5,339 nt of DNA from JBLIAZ01 sp047632015 (GCA_047632015.1 JBLIBC010000200.1:1-5339); one strand, 5' to 3'; numbered from the stretch's first letter, positions 1 to 5,339 are shown. Program-made: numbers and translations. The notes: generated by a model from the sequence alone, not told the origin.

Positions 1-815
1 GTATGCCCTAGTATTTGCTGTAACTGACGAATGTTCATCCCATCCTCTAAAGCATGAGAGGCAAAACAATGGCGTAAAATGTGAAGGTTTACATCTTTAG
101 TGATCCCGCTTCTTTTTTTGGCTTGTTGAATAACGTGACGCAGTAAACCTGCACTTATCGGATATCCTTTTTTTTGCCCATTAAACAAATAGGTTTTGGG
201 TCGGTTCGCTTGGTAATAATCCCGTAATTCAACCAACACTTTGTTGCTCAACACTGTGTAGCGATCTTTCAGTCCCTTGCTTTTGTTGATTTTTAAGCGA
301 CATTTTCCATCATCGGTTTCTACATCCTCAATACGAAGGTAAATCAGCTCACTGCGCCGTAATCCACTGCCGTAAATCAAACGCATTATCAACCGATGTT
401 TCGGGTTCGAAGCTCCATTAAACAACTGAAACAACTCCTTTCTGCTTAATATTTTAGGCAACGACTTTTCCTCTTTCGGATAAGGGATACTACTTGCCCG
501 ACTTTCATCGTGTAAAACATTGCGGTAATAATGTTTTAAACCAGCAACATCCAATTTTATTTTAGCCCAACTCAGCCCCTTTTCTTTTAGGTGATGTAGA
601 TAATCTAAAATCTCATCAACCTCCAAACTATCAGCCAAACAGCCATGATACAGACTAATATCACGCAAGGCTCTACGGTATGTTTTCACGATGCTAAAAC
701 TGCTATACATCACTGAAACACGTTTTGAAAAACGCGCTAACTCATCTGGTAAACCCTCCACTAAAGAAATGTTCACCTCGTTAAACTCATAAACTTTTTT
801 TGATTCCATAATCAT
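1..815 (-). CDS. Tyrosine recombinase / site-specific integrase (XerC/D-like), 3' end cut by window edge
   Basis: The minus strand reads as one open frame of 271 full codons to the window edge. It encodes a tyrosine recombinase, a family that cuts and rejoins DNA through a 3'-phosphotyrosine link. Residues about 20-112 resemble the N-terminal SAM-like core-binding domain (WAKIKLDVAGLKHYY). The catalytic domain starts near 120. Visible active-site residues, numbered from the Met at 815, are Arg153 in GSGLRRSEL, the beta-hairpin Lys180 in SKGLKDR, His245 and Arg248 in HILRHCFASH, and His271 in LGHT. The catalytic Tyr should lie about ten residues further, outside the window. An in-frame TAG at 837-839 limits the start to ATG at 815 (MIMESKK) or 809 (MESKK), and I cannot decide between them. 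There is no IntI-type insert between the Lys and HxxR motifs, so it looks XerCD-like rather than an integron integrase. It is transcribed away from the rest of the window. A truncated near-identical copy begins at 5339. Confidence 0.93.
   Translation of the reverse strand, partial: MIMESKKVYEFNEVNISLVEGLPDELARFSKRVSVMYSSFSIVKTYRRALRDISLYHGCLADSLEVDEILDYLHHLKEKGLSWAKIKLDVAGLKHYYRNVLHDESRASSIPYPKEEKSLPKILSRKELFQLFNGASNPKHRLIMRLIYGSGLRRSELIYLRIEDVETDDGKCRLKINKSKGLKDRYTVLSNKVLVELRDYYQANRPKTYLFNGQKKGYPISAGLLRHVIQQAKKRSGITKDVNLHILRHCFASHALEDGMNIRQLQQILGH
167..297 (+). repeat. Left copy of 131-bp direct repeat (within integrase)
   Basis: Bases 167-297 match 5209-5339 in the same orientation with two mismatches (221 C versus 5263 G; 273 T versus 5315 C), a constant offset of 5042. 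The match stops sharply on the left, at the C before a T8 run. On the right it continues to the window end, so the true repeat is probably longer. This copy lies inside the intact-looking integrase gene. Confidence 0.97.
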
Positions 816-953
816 CTGTTTTTTGTTATGGAATATCTAACGTATTTTTAAGTATTAAATGAGCTACCGCTGGAAGCAGTTTAGTTCAACACCAAAGTAA
901 TTCTTCATTATTATATATTTCTATAGGTAATCAGTTGTTCGCTGCACTCGAGG

Positions 954-979
954 GCAAAAGCTTTTTGGACTTCTTTTGC
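954..979. repeat. Short inverted repeat GCAAAAG / CTTTTGC
   Basis: GCAAAAG at 954-960 pairs perfectly with CTTTTGC at 973-979 around a 12-base spacer. The left arm also begins a self-complementary AAAAGCTTTT (956-965). There is no T-run after it on either strand, so it does not look like a terminator. Its role is unknown, and a repeat this short could be chance. Confidence 0.4.
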
Positions 980-1015
980 AATAAACAAAATTCTGTGCTA
1001 ACTTGCCACTGTCTT

Positions 1016-1059
1016 AGGCTATAGACAAGTTCCGCTCCGCGTCACCTTGTCTAAAGCTT
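1016..1059. repeat. 14-bp imperfect inverted repeat (stem-loop), possible recombination or regulatory site
   Basis: The left arm 1016-1029 (AGGCTATAGACAAG) pairs with the right arm 1046-1059 (CTTGTCTAAAGCTT): eight perfect pairs next to the loop, then one mismatch, then five more pairs including a G-T. The loop is the GC-richer 16 bases at 1030-1045. TTGCCA lies just upstream (1003-1008) and TGACTACCG just downstream (1061-1069). Similar strings flank the stem-loop after the gene pair at 2006-2067. No T-run follows, which argues against a terminator. Confidence 0.55.
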
Positions 1060-1182
1060 CTGACTACCGAGGAACGAGATCATGAAATACCAATGAAAAC
1101 AAACTCACAATTGAACTAACCGAGAGCATCGAGCAACTGAACACCTTTGAAAACTAAAAACAGTAAAGAATTACTTTAATCG

Positions 1183-1190
1183 TTGGCAAC
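1183..1190. repeat. Left border inverted repeat TTGGCAAC of the gene pair
   Basis: TTGGCAAC here is the exact reverse complement of GTTGCCAA at 2006-2013. Exactly 8 bases separate it from the ATG at 1199, and exactly 8 bases separate the right copy from the TAA at 1995-1997. Tight inverted borders around a coding unit with almost no leader are typical of mobile cassettes. An 8-bp match alone is weak evidence; its symmetric placement is what makes it notable. Confidence 0.5.
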
Positions 1191-1198
1191 AAGCAAAA

Positions 1199-1501
1199 AT
1201 GGATACTGGAGATTTATCAGAGAATACATATACTGCTATTATGGTTGAAGCAGAAAAATTTAATCACGACTTGACTTTACAATTTGGGTTGCTGTCTTCT
1301 AACTGTTCAGACGAGGATGATTTTATTAAACAACCAGAAAGATTAATTAACAGTATGAAAAAATATGATGAATACGACCTAGATGATATCTTTTTCGGGA
1401 ATTCTCCCAATAGAATTGAATTTCAGAAAGCTCTAGAGAAAATATTAATCAATATTGAGGAAGTAGCGAAAATTAAAATAGAAAAAAGAATTTATGTCTA
1501 A
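1199..1501 (+). CDS. Conserved-looking hypothetical protein, 100 aa, paired with DUF6398 gene
   Basis: This is a small acidic, probably mostly helical protein with no signal peptide or membrane segment, so it is likely cytoplasmic. The N-terminal third (LSENTYTAIMVEAEKFNHD, then LTLQFG) and the central DLDDIFFGNSP look like conserved family blocks. From memory, similar small proteins sit directly upstream of DUF6398 genes in other Bacteroidota, but I know no function. The C-terminus (residues about 73-98) is a Lys/Glu-rich amphipathic helix. The start at 1199 is the first ATG of the frame. No Shine-Dalgarno is visible, only an A-rich GCAAAA. The stop overlaps the next start by 8 bases, so the two genes are almost certainly co-translated and may form a complex. 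No catalytic motif is visible. A toxin-antitoxin role is possible from the layout, but nothing in the sequence supports it directly. Confidence 0.85.
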   Translation: MDTGDLSENTYTAIMVEAEKFNHDLTLQFGLLSSNCSDEDDFIKQPERLINSMKKYDEYDLDDIFFGNSPNRIEFQKALEKILINIEEVAKIKIEKRIYV

Positions 1502-1997
1502 AATCATTATTAAACAAAAAGAGAAACTGTTACTTGGTTTGACTGGTGATTTCTGTACCAAAAAACTTAATGACGACTATTTTCAGCTTTGCGAGAAATT
1601 GATTAAGAAGTTAGGAAGAAAACGTAATGTGCCTTTTGAAACAGGAAAAATTGAAATTTGGGCAGCGGGTATTATTCACGCTTTGGGTTTAATCAATTTT
1701 TTATTTGACAAGTCAGAGGAACCATATATTTCTGTAAATGATATTAATGATTATTTCGGAACAAAACAGTCATCAGTAACAGGTAAGTCAAAGCAGATTC
1801 GAGATTTATTAAAACTTTCTCATTTTGACAAGGAATTTTCTGTTAGAGGTATGGTAAACAAAAACCCATTAGAAAATATGGTTATGGTTGACGGTTTTAT
1901 TGTTCCTTTGGATACAATTCCTATAGACTTGCAAGAATTAGTTAAAAAGGAAAGAACGGAAGGACGAGATATTGAATTTACAACTGAAAGAGAATAA
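1494..1997 (+). CDS. DUF6398-type protein, 167 aa
   Basis: I recognise the pattern of the uncharacterised DUF6398 family: DFCTKKLNDDYFQLCEKLIKKLGRK (about 19-43, in two overlapping blocks), then EIWAAGIIHALGLINFLFD (54-72), a helix-turn-helix-like stretch (SVNDINDYFGTKQSSV, 80-95, followed by KSKQIRDLLKL), and NPLENMVMVDGFIVPL near 124-139. The middle part resembles the cyclin-like or HTH fold of TFIIB-type proteins, with a conserved small-residue helix followed by an SVxDIxxxFG helix pair, so nucleic-acid or protein binding is plausible. That is inference. The charged C-terminal tail (150-167) looks disordered. The length fits a stand-alone family member. The ATG lies inside the upstream gene (ATGTCTAA overlap), which implies translational coupling. 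Downstream come 8 bases and then the right border repeat. The function of the family is unknown to me. Confidence 0.85.
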   Translation: MSKIIIKQKEKLLLGLTGDFCTKKLNDDYFQLCEKLIKKLGRKRNVPFETGKIEIWAAGIIHALGLINFLFDKSEEPYISVNDINDYFGTKQSSVTGKSKQIRDLLKLSHFDKEFSVRGMVNKNPLENMVMVDGFIVPLDTIPIDLQELVKKERTEGRDIEFTTERE

Positions 1998-2005
1998 AAC
2001 AGCCA

Positions 2006-2067
2006 GTTGCCAATAACTAAGTATTCGACCTGGCGATAGCCCAAGGTTGAATACAGTGTTGACTAAC
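2006..2067. repeat. Long imperfect stem-loop after the gene pair; attC-like or terminator-like
   Basis: The core stem pairs 2021-2031 (GTATTCGACCT) with 2044-2054 (AGGTTGAATAC) over 11 bp with one G-T pair. An inner GGC / GCC (2032-2034, 2039-2041) closes a GATA loop. Outside the core, CAATAACT (2011-2018) pairs with AGTGTTG (2055-2061) with one bulged base, and GTTG (2006-2009) pairs with TAAC (2064-2067). The result is a stepped hairpin of about 62 bases with unpaired bases, which is the general shape of folded integron attC sites. The ends do not follow the classical RYYYAAC / GTTRRRY orientation. It starts with the right copy of the border repeat (GTTGCCAA, 2006-2013). No T-run directly follows it. 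Confidence 0.5.
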
Positions 2068-2231
2068 CCGTTGTTGGGTTTTAGCACTATGGGTAATTCG
2101 AAGAAGGTGTTTCTTCCTGTTTTAAAAACATCCTAAATTTTGACGGTTGTAATTCAGGCTATGGGACTGGGGCTATTTAAATAGTTTTTTCAAGTTTTTA
2201 AAATTATTTAGTGGCAACCTAGAATTAAAAG

Positions 2232-2239
2232 TATCTTTG
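2232..2239 (+). promoter_or_regulatory. Bacteroidota-type -7 element TATCTTTG, implying a leaderless or near-leaderless mRNA
   Basis: TATCTTTG fits the TAnnTTTG -7 consensus of the Bacteroidota primary sigma factor. The ATG at 2244 begins only 4 bases after the element, so the expected start of transcription falls at or beside the start codon. I see no good TTTG -33 element at the usual spacing (the region near 2208-2214 reads TTTAGTG). The promoter assignment therefore rests on the -7 element and its position. Confidence 0.6.
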
Positions 2240-2243
2240 CAGG

Positions 2244-4985
2244 ATGAAATTTATCGTTTTATTCTTACTAAATTGCTGGTCAATTGGAATATTTTCGCAA
2301 ACTGTTCAATTTAAGCAAGTACTTCCGGCACCGTATATTGATAACAATCTTATCCCAATTAGATTTGGCGATAGTCAATTGGCTGATGTTGATGGGGATG
2401 GCGATTTAGATCTATTATTAACAGGCAAAGACATTACTTCAAGAATTACTGCCCTTTACCTGAATGATGGTAGTGGTAAATTTACTAGGAAAGATGATTT
2501 TAAAGTTAAAGGATTAGAGTACTCTTCTGCAGATTTTGGAGATGTAGACGGGGATAACGATTTGGATTTAGTGATTTGCGGACGTGATTGGGGGGAGAAT
2601 AATACTTTATTGTTCTTAAATGATGGTAAAGGTAATTTTACTGAGAATGTTTCTGTTCCTTTTGATGATGTTCAAAATGGAACGATAAAACTTGTTGATG
2701 TGGACAAAGATCGTGATTTGGATGTATTCTTAATTGGTGCTTCAGTAATTGGTGACAATGCTAGGATGTATTTAAATGATGGCAGTGGCAACTTTTCTTG
2801 GCATCAAACTTTTAGCGGAGTACAAAATGGAGATTTCTCCTTTACAGATATCGACGGAGATGAAGATCTTGATTTGTATTTCACAGGACAGAACGGGTCT
2901 TTGGTAAAATCCTATTTTTATATTAGAGATAGTTTGGGGAAATATAACTTATGGGCTGACTCACCTTTTGAAGCAACTAAAGCTGGTGAGGTTGTTTTTG
3001 CAGATTTAGATGGAGATGTTGATATGGATGTTGTAATAACAGGAATTAACAATAGTGGTTCTTCAGTTACTCGAGTTTATTTTAATGACAGTGCTTTTCA
3101 CTTCACTCAAGACTCAAGCCATGCTTTGGTTCATGTAGGGAGTAGCGCAATTAAACTAGTTGATATTGATGACGATAAAGACTTAGATGTTATTTTAAGT
3201 GGTAGAGGGAATGGCTCTATATACACTAGAACTTATAAAAATGATTCGACAGGAACTTTTGTAGAATTTAGTAATGGTGAATTTTATGATGCAGAAAACG
3301 GTTCATTTGCAATCGGTGATATTGATGGTGACTCAGATTTAGATGTAATTCAAACTGGGAGAGAAATTTCTGTGATGTTAAATGATAGTACAGGTTATTT
3401 TTCTAAAATTCATTCACAACCTTTTCCCATATTGAGCAGAGGAAGTGTAATGTTAAGTGATGTGGATAACGATGGTGATGATGATGTATTTATTTGTGGA
3501 TTAGACGATTACTTAAAAGTACATGCATCGTTATATCGAAACAAAGGAGATGGCAACTTTTCTTTAGATTCATCTCAGTTTACACCTATGTATAATAGTG
3601 AGGTCAAGTTTTTCGATGCTAATCATGACAGTTTTAAGGATTGCTTTGTTACTGGGGTTTATTCCGCTAGAGGCAGTGGAAGTCAACATATAACTGATAC
3701 TCGTATGAGTCAATTATACATGAATGATGGGAATGGTCATTTTTCTCTTTCGAGTTCGAATATTTTCGAAGGGTCCAATGCAACCGAAGCTGAAGTAGCT
3801 ATTGGCGATTTTAACAATGATGGTCATCCGGACATTTTGTACACTTCTCATACTGTCAATTATGTTACGAATACATTGCTGTACTTAAATGATGGTTTAG
3901 GAAATTTTTCACAATCCTCTTCAACAGAATTACCTACATGGGTTGGTAATGGTAGGTATGAGGTTTTTGATGTGGATGGTGATAAGGATCAAGATATTGT
4001 GGTATCAGGAACTACTGGAATATATAGTGATGTAATCACAAAGGTTTTTATTAATGATGGCAATGCCTCGTTCTCAGAAGGAGCCACTTTTCCTTTTCAG
4101 GTAGCAACTGGAGCACTTGCTCATGCGGACATAAATGGTGATACATTTCCAGATATATTTATCACAGGAGAAAATAATAAAGTTAAGATGGCAGGAGTTT
4201 TTATTAACGATGGGAAAGGAATATTTACTTTAGATTCTTTGTGGAAAGTTGATTCCACAAGGAGTGGAGGAGCTGAATTTGCTGATTTTGACGGGAATGG
4301 ATTTCCTGATTTATACTTGACTGGTGTTACTAATGCAGGCCTGCGTATTGGTAAGTTATACCTTAATTCAGGGACCGGTTTTTCGGAAGACAGCACTATT
4401 CTTCCGGCTGTAAATAATGGTGACGTATCAATCGGCAATATCAATTCTGATGGATCACCTGACATTTTGGTTTCAGGGTACGGCGAATACCAAAATTATA
4501 TTTGTAAACTTTATTCTAATACTACATGTGGGGCGCAAAATCATAAGATTCAGTTCGGCTCAAGTGCATTAAGTATTCTTAACTATGCAGAGGAGATCAT
4601 TTGGGTGGATTGTTCAGATAATTTCAGTGCGATTCCTGGGGAAACAAAATCATTGTTCAAACCTTTTGAAAATGGATCATACGCTGCTATAATCCATAAT
4701 AATGGTTGTGTGGATACGACAGATTGTTTCAATTTTATAATCACTGGAGTCAAACAATTGGAAGATGAATATCTAGTGTACCCTAATCCTTCCAAAAGTA
4801 AATTAAATATAACTGGGAACAACATTAAGGCAGTAGAGATAGTAAACAGTTTTGGTTCGGTTGTGGGTAGAAGCACCTTACCTTCATTTTCACATGTTAA
4901 TTTAGCTAGTGGTATTTACTTCGTTCGTATTATTACCACATACGGAAAAACAATTACAAAAAGTGTAGTGATTCAGAAAAAATAG
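2244..4985 (+). CDS. T9SS-exported protein with 14 VCBS/FG-GAP-like Asp-rich repeats and C-terminal sorting domain, 913 aa
   Basis: Residues 1-18 form a Sec signal peptide (Lys2, hydrophobic IVLFLLN and IGIF, likely cleavage near FSQ). Fourteen Asp-rich motifs follow at about 52-residue spacing, starting at residues 48, 100, 152, 202, 254, 307, 359, 406, 458, 522, 576, 629, 681 and 732. Most have the form DxDGDxDLD and are preceded by the previous unit's LYLNDGxGxF strand. This is the VCBS/FG-GAP type of calcium-binding beta-propeller blade seen in secreted adhesins and integrin-like proteins. Fourteen units would fit two seven-bladed propellers (inference). Residues about 760-835 form an Ig-like region with Cys762, Cys790, Cys822 and Cys828, probably disulfide-linked outside the cell. 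Residues about 844-913 are the type A T9SS sorting domain (VYPNPSKSKLNI, then LASGIYFVRI, ending VVIQKK), which directs outer-membrane export by T9SS and is normally cleaved off. The likely role is cell-surface or secreted binding or adhesion; the ligand is unknown. No catalytic domain is visible. Confidence 0.93.
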   Translation: MKFIVLFLLNCWSIGIFSQTVQFKQVLPAPYIDNNLIPIRFGDSQLADVDGDGDLDLLLTGKDITSRITALYLNDGSGKFTRKDDFKVKGLEYSSADFGDVDGDNDLDLVICGRDWGENNTLLFLNDGKGNFTENVSVPFDDVQNGTIKLVDVDKDRDLDVFLIGASVIGDNARMYLNDGSGNFSWHQTFSGVQNGDFSFTDIDGDEDLDLYFTGQNGSLVKSYFYIRDSLGKYNLWADSPFEATKAGEVVFADLDGDVDMDVVITGINNSGSSVTRVYFNDSAFHFTQDSSHALVHVGSSAIKLVDIDDDKDLDVILSGRGNGSIYTRTYKNDSTGTFVEFSNGEFYDAENGSFAIGDIDGDSDLDVIQTGREISVMLNDSTGYFSKIHSQPFPILSRGSVMLSDVDNDGDDDVFICGLDDYLKVHASLYRNKGDGNFSLDSSQFTPMYNSEVKFFDANHDSFKDCFVTGVYSARGSGSQHITDTRMSQLYMNDGNGHFSLSSSNIFEGSNATEAEVAIGDFNNDGHPDILYTSHTVNYVTNTLLYLNDGLGNFSQSSSTELPTWVGNGRYEVFDVDGDKDQDIVVSGTTGIYSDVITKVFINDGNASFSEGATFPFQVATGALAHADINGDTFPDIFITGENNKVKMAGVFINDGKGIFTLDSLWKVDSTRSGGAEFADFDGNGFPDLYLTGVTNAGLRIGKLYLNSGTGFSEDSTILPAVNNGDVSIGNINSDGSPDILVSGYGEYQNYICKLYSNTTCGAQNHKIQFGSSALSILNYAEEIIWVDCSDNFSAIPGETKSLFKPFENGSYAAIIHNNGCVDTTDCFNFIITGVKQLEDEYLVYPNPSKSKLNITGNNIKAVEIVNSFGSVVGRSTLPSFSHVNLASGIYFVRIITTYGKTITKSVVIQKK

Positions 4986-5024
4986 GGACGGCTATGGTGT
5001 CTTCTAGAAATAATCAGGGACGGC
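4984..5024 (+). repeat. 9-bp direct repeat AGGGACGGC
   Basis: AGGGACGGC occurs at 4984-4992, overlapping the TAG stop of the surface-protein gene, and again at 5016-5024, 32 bases apart. GTG-containing strings follow both copies (TATGGTG and GTGTG). They may be remnants of a short duplication or of a mobile-element end. The role is unknown. Confidence 0.45.
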
Positions 5025-5127
5025 GTGTGCCATGAATCAGATTCTCTTTGTATGGAATCTGAATGTTGATTAAAAGATGGTAGTAGGTCTACCGCAATCG
5101 TTGTACAAGCGAGGGTTGCACACCGCC
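5022..5127 (+). other. Potentially structured region after the surface-protein gene
   Basis: GGCGTGTGC (5022-5030) can pair with GCACACCGCC (5118-5127) with one bulged base. That pairing encloses a perfect 8-bp hairpin TCAGATTC / GAATCTGA (5037-5044 with 5055-5062), a GGTAG / CTACC hairpin (5079-5083 with 5089-5093) and a TTGTACAA palindrome (5101-5108). Together they could form a closed multi-branched fold in RNA or single-stranded DNA. I do not recognise a known RNA family, and no compensatory changes can be checked here. It could be a 3' UTR, an ncRNA or a mobile-element end. Confidence 0.35.
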
Positions 5128-5145
5128 TCTCGGTGCTTATCCATA

Positions 5146-5217
5146 AAATACCGGGGACAACGACCGTTTAAATTGCAATAAAACGGTCGTTGTCCTCGGT
5201 ATTTATTACTTTTTTTT
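5146..5217 (+). terminator. 24-bp stem, 11-base loop hairpin followed by T8: likely intrinsic terminator
   Basis: The left arm 5146-5169 pairs with the right arm 5181-5204 along 24 positions. The only non-Watson-Crick pair is G5154 with T5196, a G-U in plus-strand RNA but a C-A mismatch in minus-strand RNA. The loop is 5170-5180. Five bases later comes T8 (5210-5217). This fits a strong plus-strand terminator for the surface-protein gene 160 bases upstream. The T8 run, however, belongs to the integrase homology, since the left copy has it too. So the hairpin may instead be an inserted palindromic element that gained terminator function by position. Confidence 0.5.
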
Positions 5218-5339
5218 GCCCATTAAACAAATAGGTTTTGGGTCGGTTCGCTTGGTAATAATGCCGTAATTCAACCAACACTTTGTTGCTCAACACTGTG
5301 TAGCGATCTTTCAGCCCCTTGCTTTTGTTGATTTTTAAG
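5168..5339 (-). pseudogene. Truncated second copy of the tyrosine recombinase gene, N-terminal part beyond window
   Basis: Read on the minus strand from the window edge, this continues the integrase from codon 174 (INKSKGLKDR) to LFNGQKK with one amino-acid change from the left copy (Asp199 to His) and one silent change. After the A8 run the frame leaves the homology, adds VINTEDNDRFIAI encoded by the hairpin arm, and stops at TAA (5170-5168). It therefore loses about 55 visible residues, including the HxxR motif and the final His, plus the Tyr region that lies beyond the left copy's edge. Such a product cannot be an active recombinase. Whether the upstream part is intact cannot be seen here. 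Confidence 0.9.
5209..5339 (+). repeat. Right copy of 131-bp direct repeat (integrase fragment)
   Basis: This is the partner of 167-297 in the same orientation, with 129 of 131 bases identical and no gaps. Its left boundary is the C before T8, directly after the 24-bp hairpin. Homology runs to the last base of the window. Confidence 0.97.

Larger units (their letters stand above)
816..1198. other. Non-coding region between divergent integrase and small gene pair
   Basis: I find no convincing gene in these 383 bases. They should hold the promoters of the leftward integrase and of the rightward gene pair. A TTACTTTG string on the minus strand (893-900) is one base off TAnnTTTG and lies about 80 bases upstream of the integrase start, so it is only a weak candidate. 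The stretch also holds inverted repeats at 954-979 and 1016-1059, and a GTTGGCAAC string at 1182-1190 just before the next gene. If the recombinase acts on a nearby attachment site, this is a reasonable place for it, but no site is proven. Confidence 0.6.
1998..2243. other. Non-coding region between DUF6398 gene and surface-protein gene
   Basis: I see no gene in these 246 bases. They hold the right border repeat and stem-loop (2006-2067), a small GAAGAA / TTCTTC hairpin (2100-2105 with 2111-2116), an AT-rich tract (about 2175-2210), and the promoter element of the next gene (2232-2239). The gap marks the end of the small-gene unit and the start of an independent transcription unit. Confidence 0.6.

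Noticed and set aside
1146..1179. Possible promoter TTTG, 22 bases, TACTTTAA before the small gene pair
   Set aside because: The -7 part lacks the final TTTG and the spacing is longer than usual, so I would not call it a promoter.
1820..2044. 74-codon minus-strand frame
   Set aside because: It overlaps the DUF6398 gene in antisense, runs into the downstream stem-loop and has no recognisable domain; it is a shadow frame.
2006..2067. Classical integron attC site
   Set aside because: The hairpin shape is suggestive, but the ends do not show RYYYAAC and GTTRRRY in the right places, so only attC-like is justified.
2065..2082. AACCC / GGGTT mini-hairpin followed by TTTT as terminator of the DUF6398 pair
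   Set aside because: A 5-bp stem with a six-base loop and T's partly inside the stem is too weak. It also overlaps the larger stem-loop's edge.
4121..4465. 114-codon minus-strand frame
   Set aside because: It lies wholly antisense to the repeat region of the surface protein, and its composition mirrors those repeats.
4583..4876. 97-codon minus-strand frame
   Set aside because: It is antisense to the Ig-like and T9SS domains, with no upstream signals and no recognisable domain.
5022..5127. Group II intron end or other known ribozyme
   Set aside because: No domain V-like hairpin or reverse-transcriptase frame is present; the GTGTG start alone is not evidence.
1..5339. CRISPR array
   Set aside because: The repeats seen are single pairs or coding motif repeats within one protein; there are no regularly spaced identical repeats with unique spacers.

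Overview
The window most likely comes from a low-GC member of the Bacteroidota, probably the Flavobacteriales. Three things point there: a 913-residue secreted protein with a type IX secretion system (T9SS) C-terminal sorting domain, a TAnnTTTG-type -7 promoter element next to its start codon, and A-rich gene starts without clear Shine-Dalgarno sequences. I cannot name a genus from sequence alone.

Layout from left to right. (1) Bases 1-815, minus strand: most of a tyrosine recombinase (integrase), cut by the left window edge just before the catalytic tyrosine. (2) Bases 816-1198: non-coding DNA with inverted repeats. (3) Bases 1199-1997, plus strand: two small genes overlapping by 8 bases, a conserved-looking 100-residue protein and a DUF6398-type protein. 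They are bracketed by an 8-bp inverted repeat lying exactly 8 bases from both the start codon and the stop codon, and are followed by a long imperfect stem-loop. (4) Bases 2244-4985, plus strand: a large T9SS-exported protein with fourteen VCBS/FG-GAP-like Asp-rich motifs. (5) Bases 4986-5217: structured non-coding DNA ending in a 24-bp hairpin plus T8 tract. (6) Bases 5209-5339, minus strand: a second, truncated copy of the same integrase gene (129 of 131 bases identical to 167-297), running off the right edge.

The integrase fragments therefore bracket an accessory segment of about 5 kb in direct orientation. The integrase is divergent from the small gene pair, and that pair has cassette-like borders. 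This recalls an integron in layout, but the recombinase lacks the insert typical of IntI and the candidate sites do not match the classical attC consensus. The cassette reading is a hypothesis. The surface-protein gene has its own promoter and looks like an independent unit.
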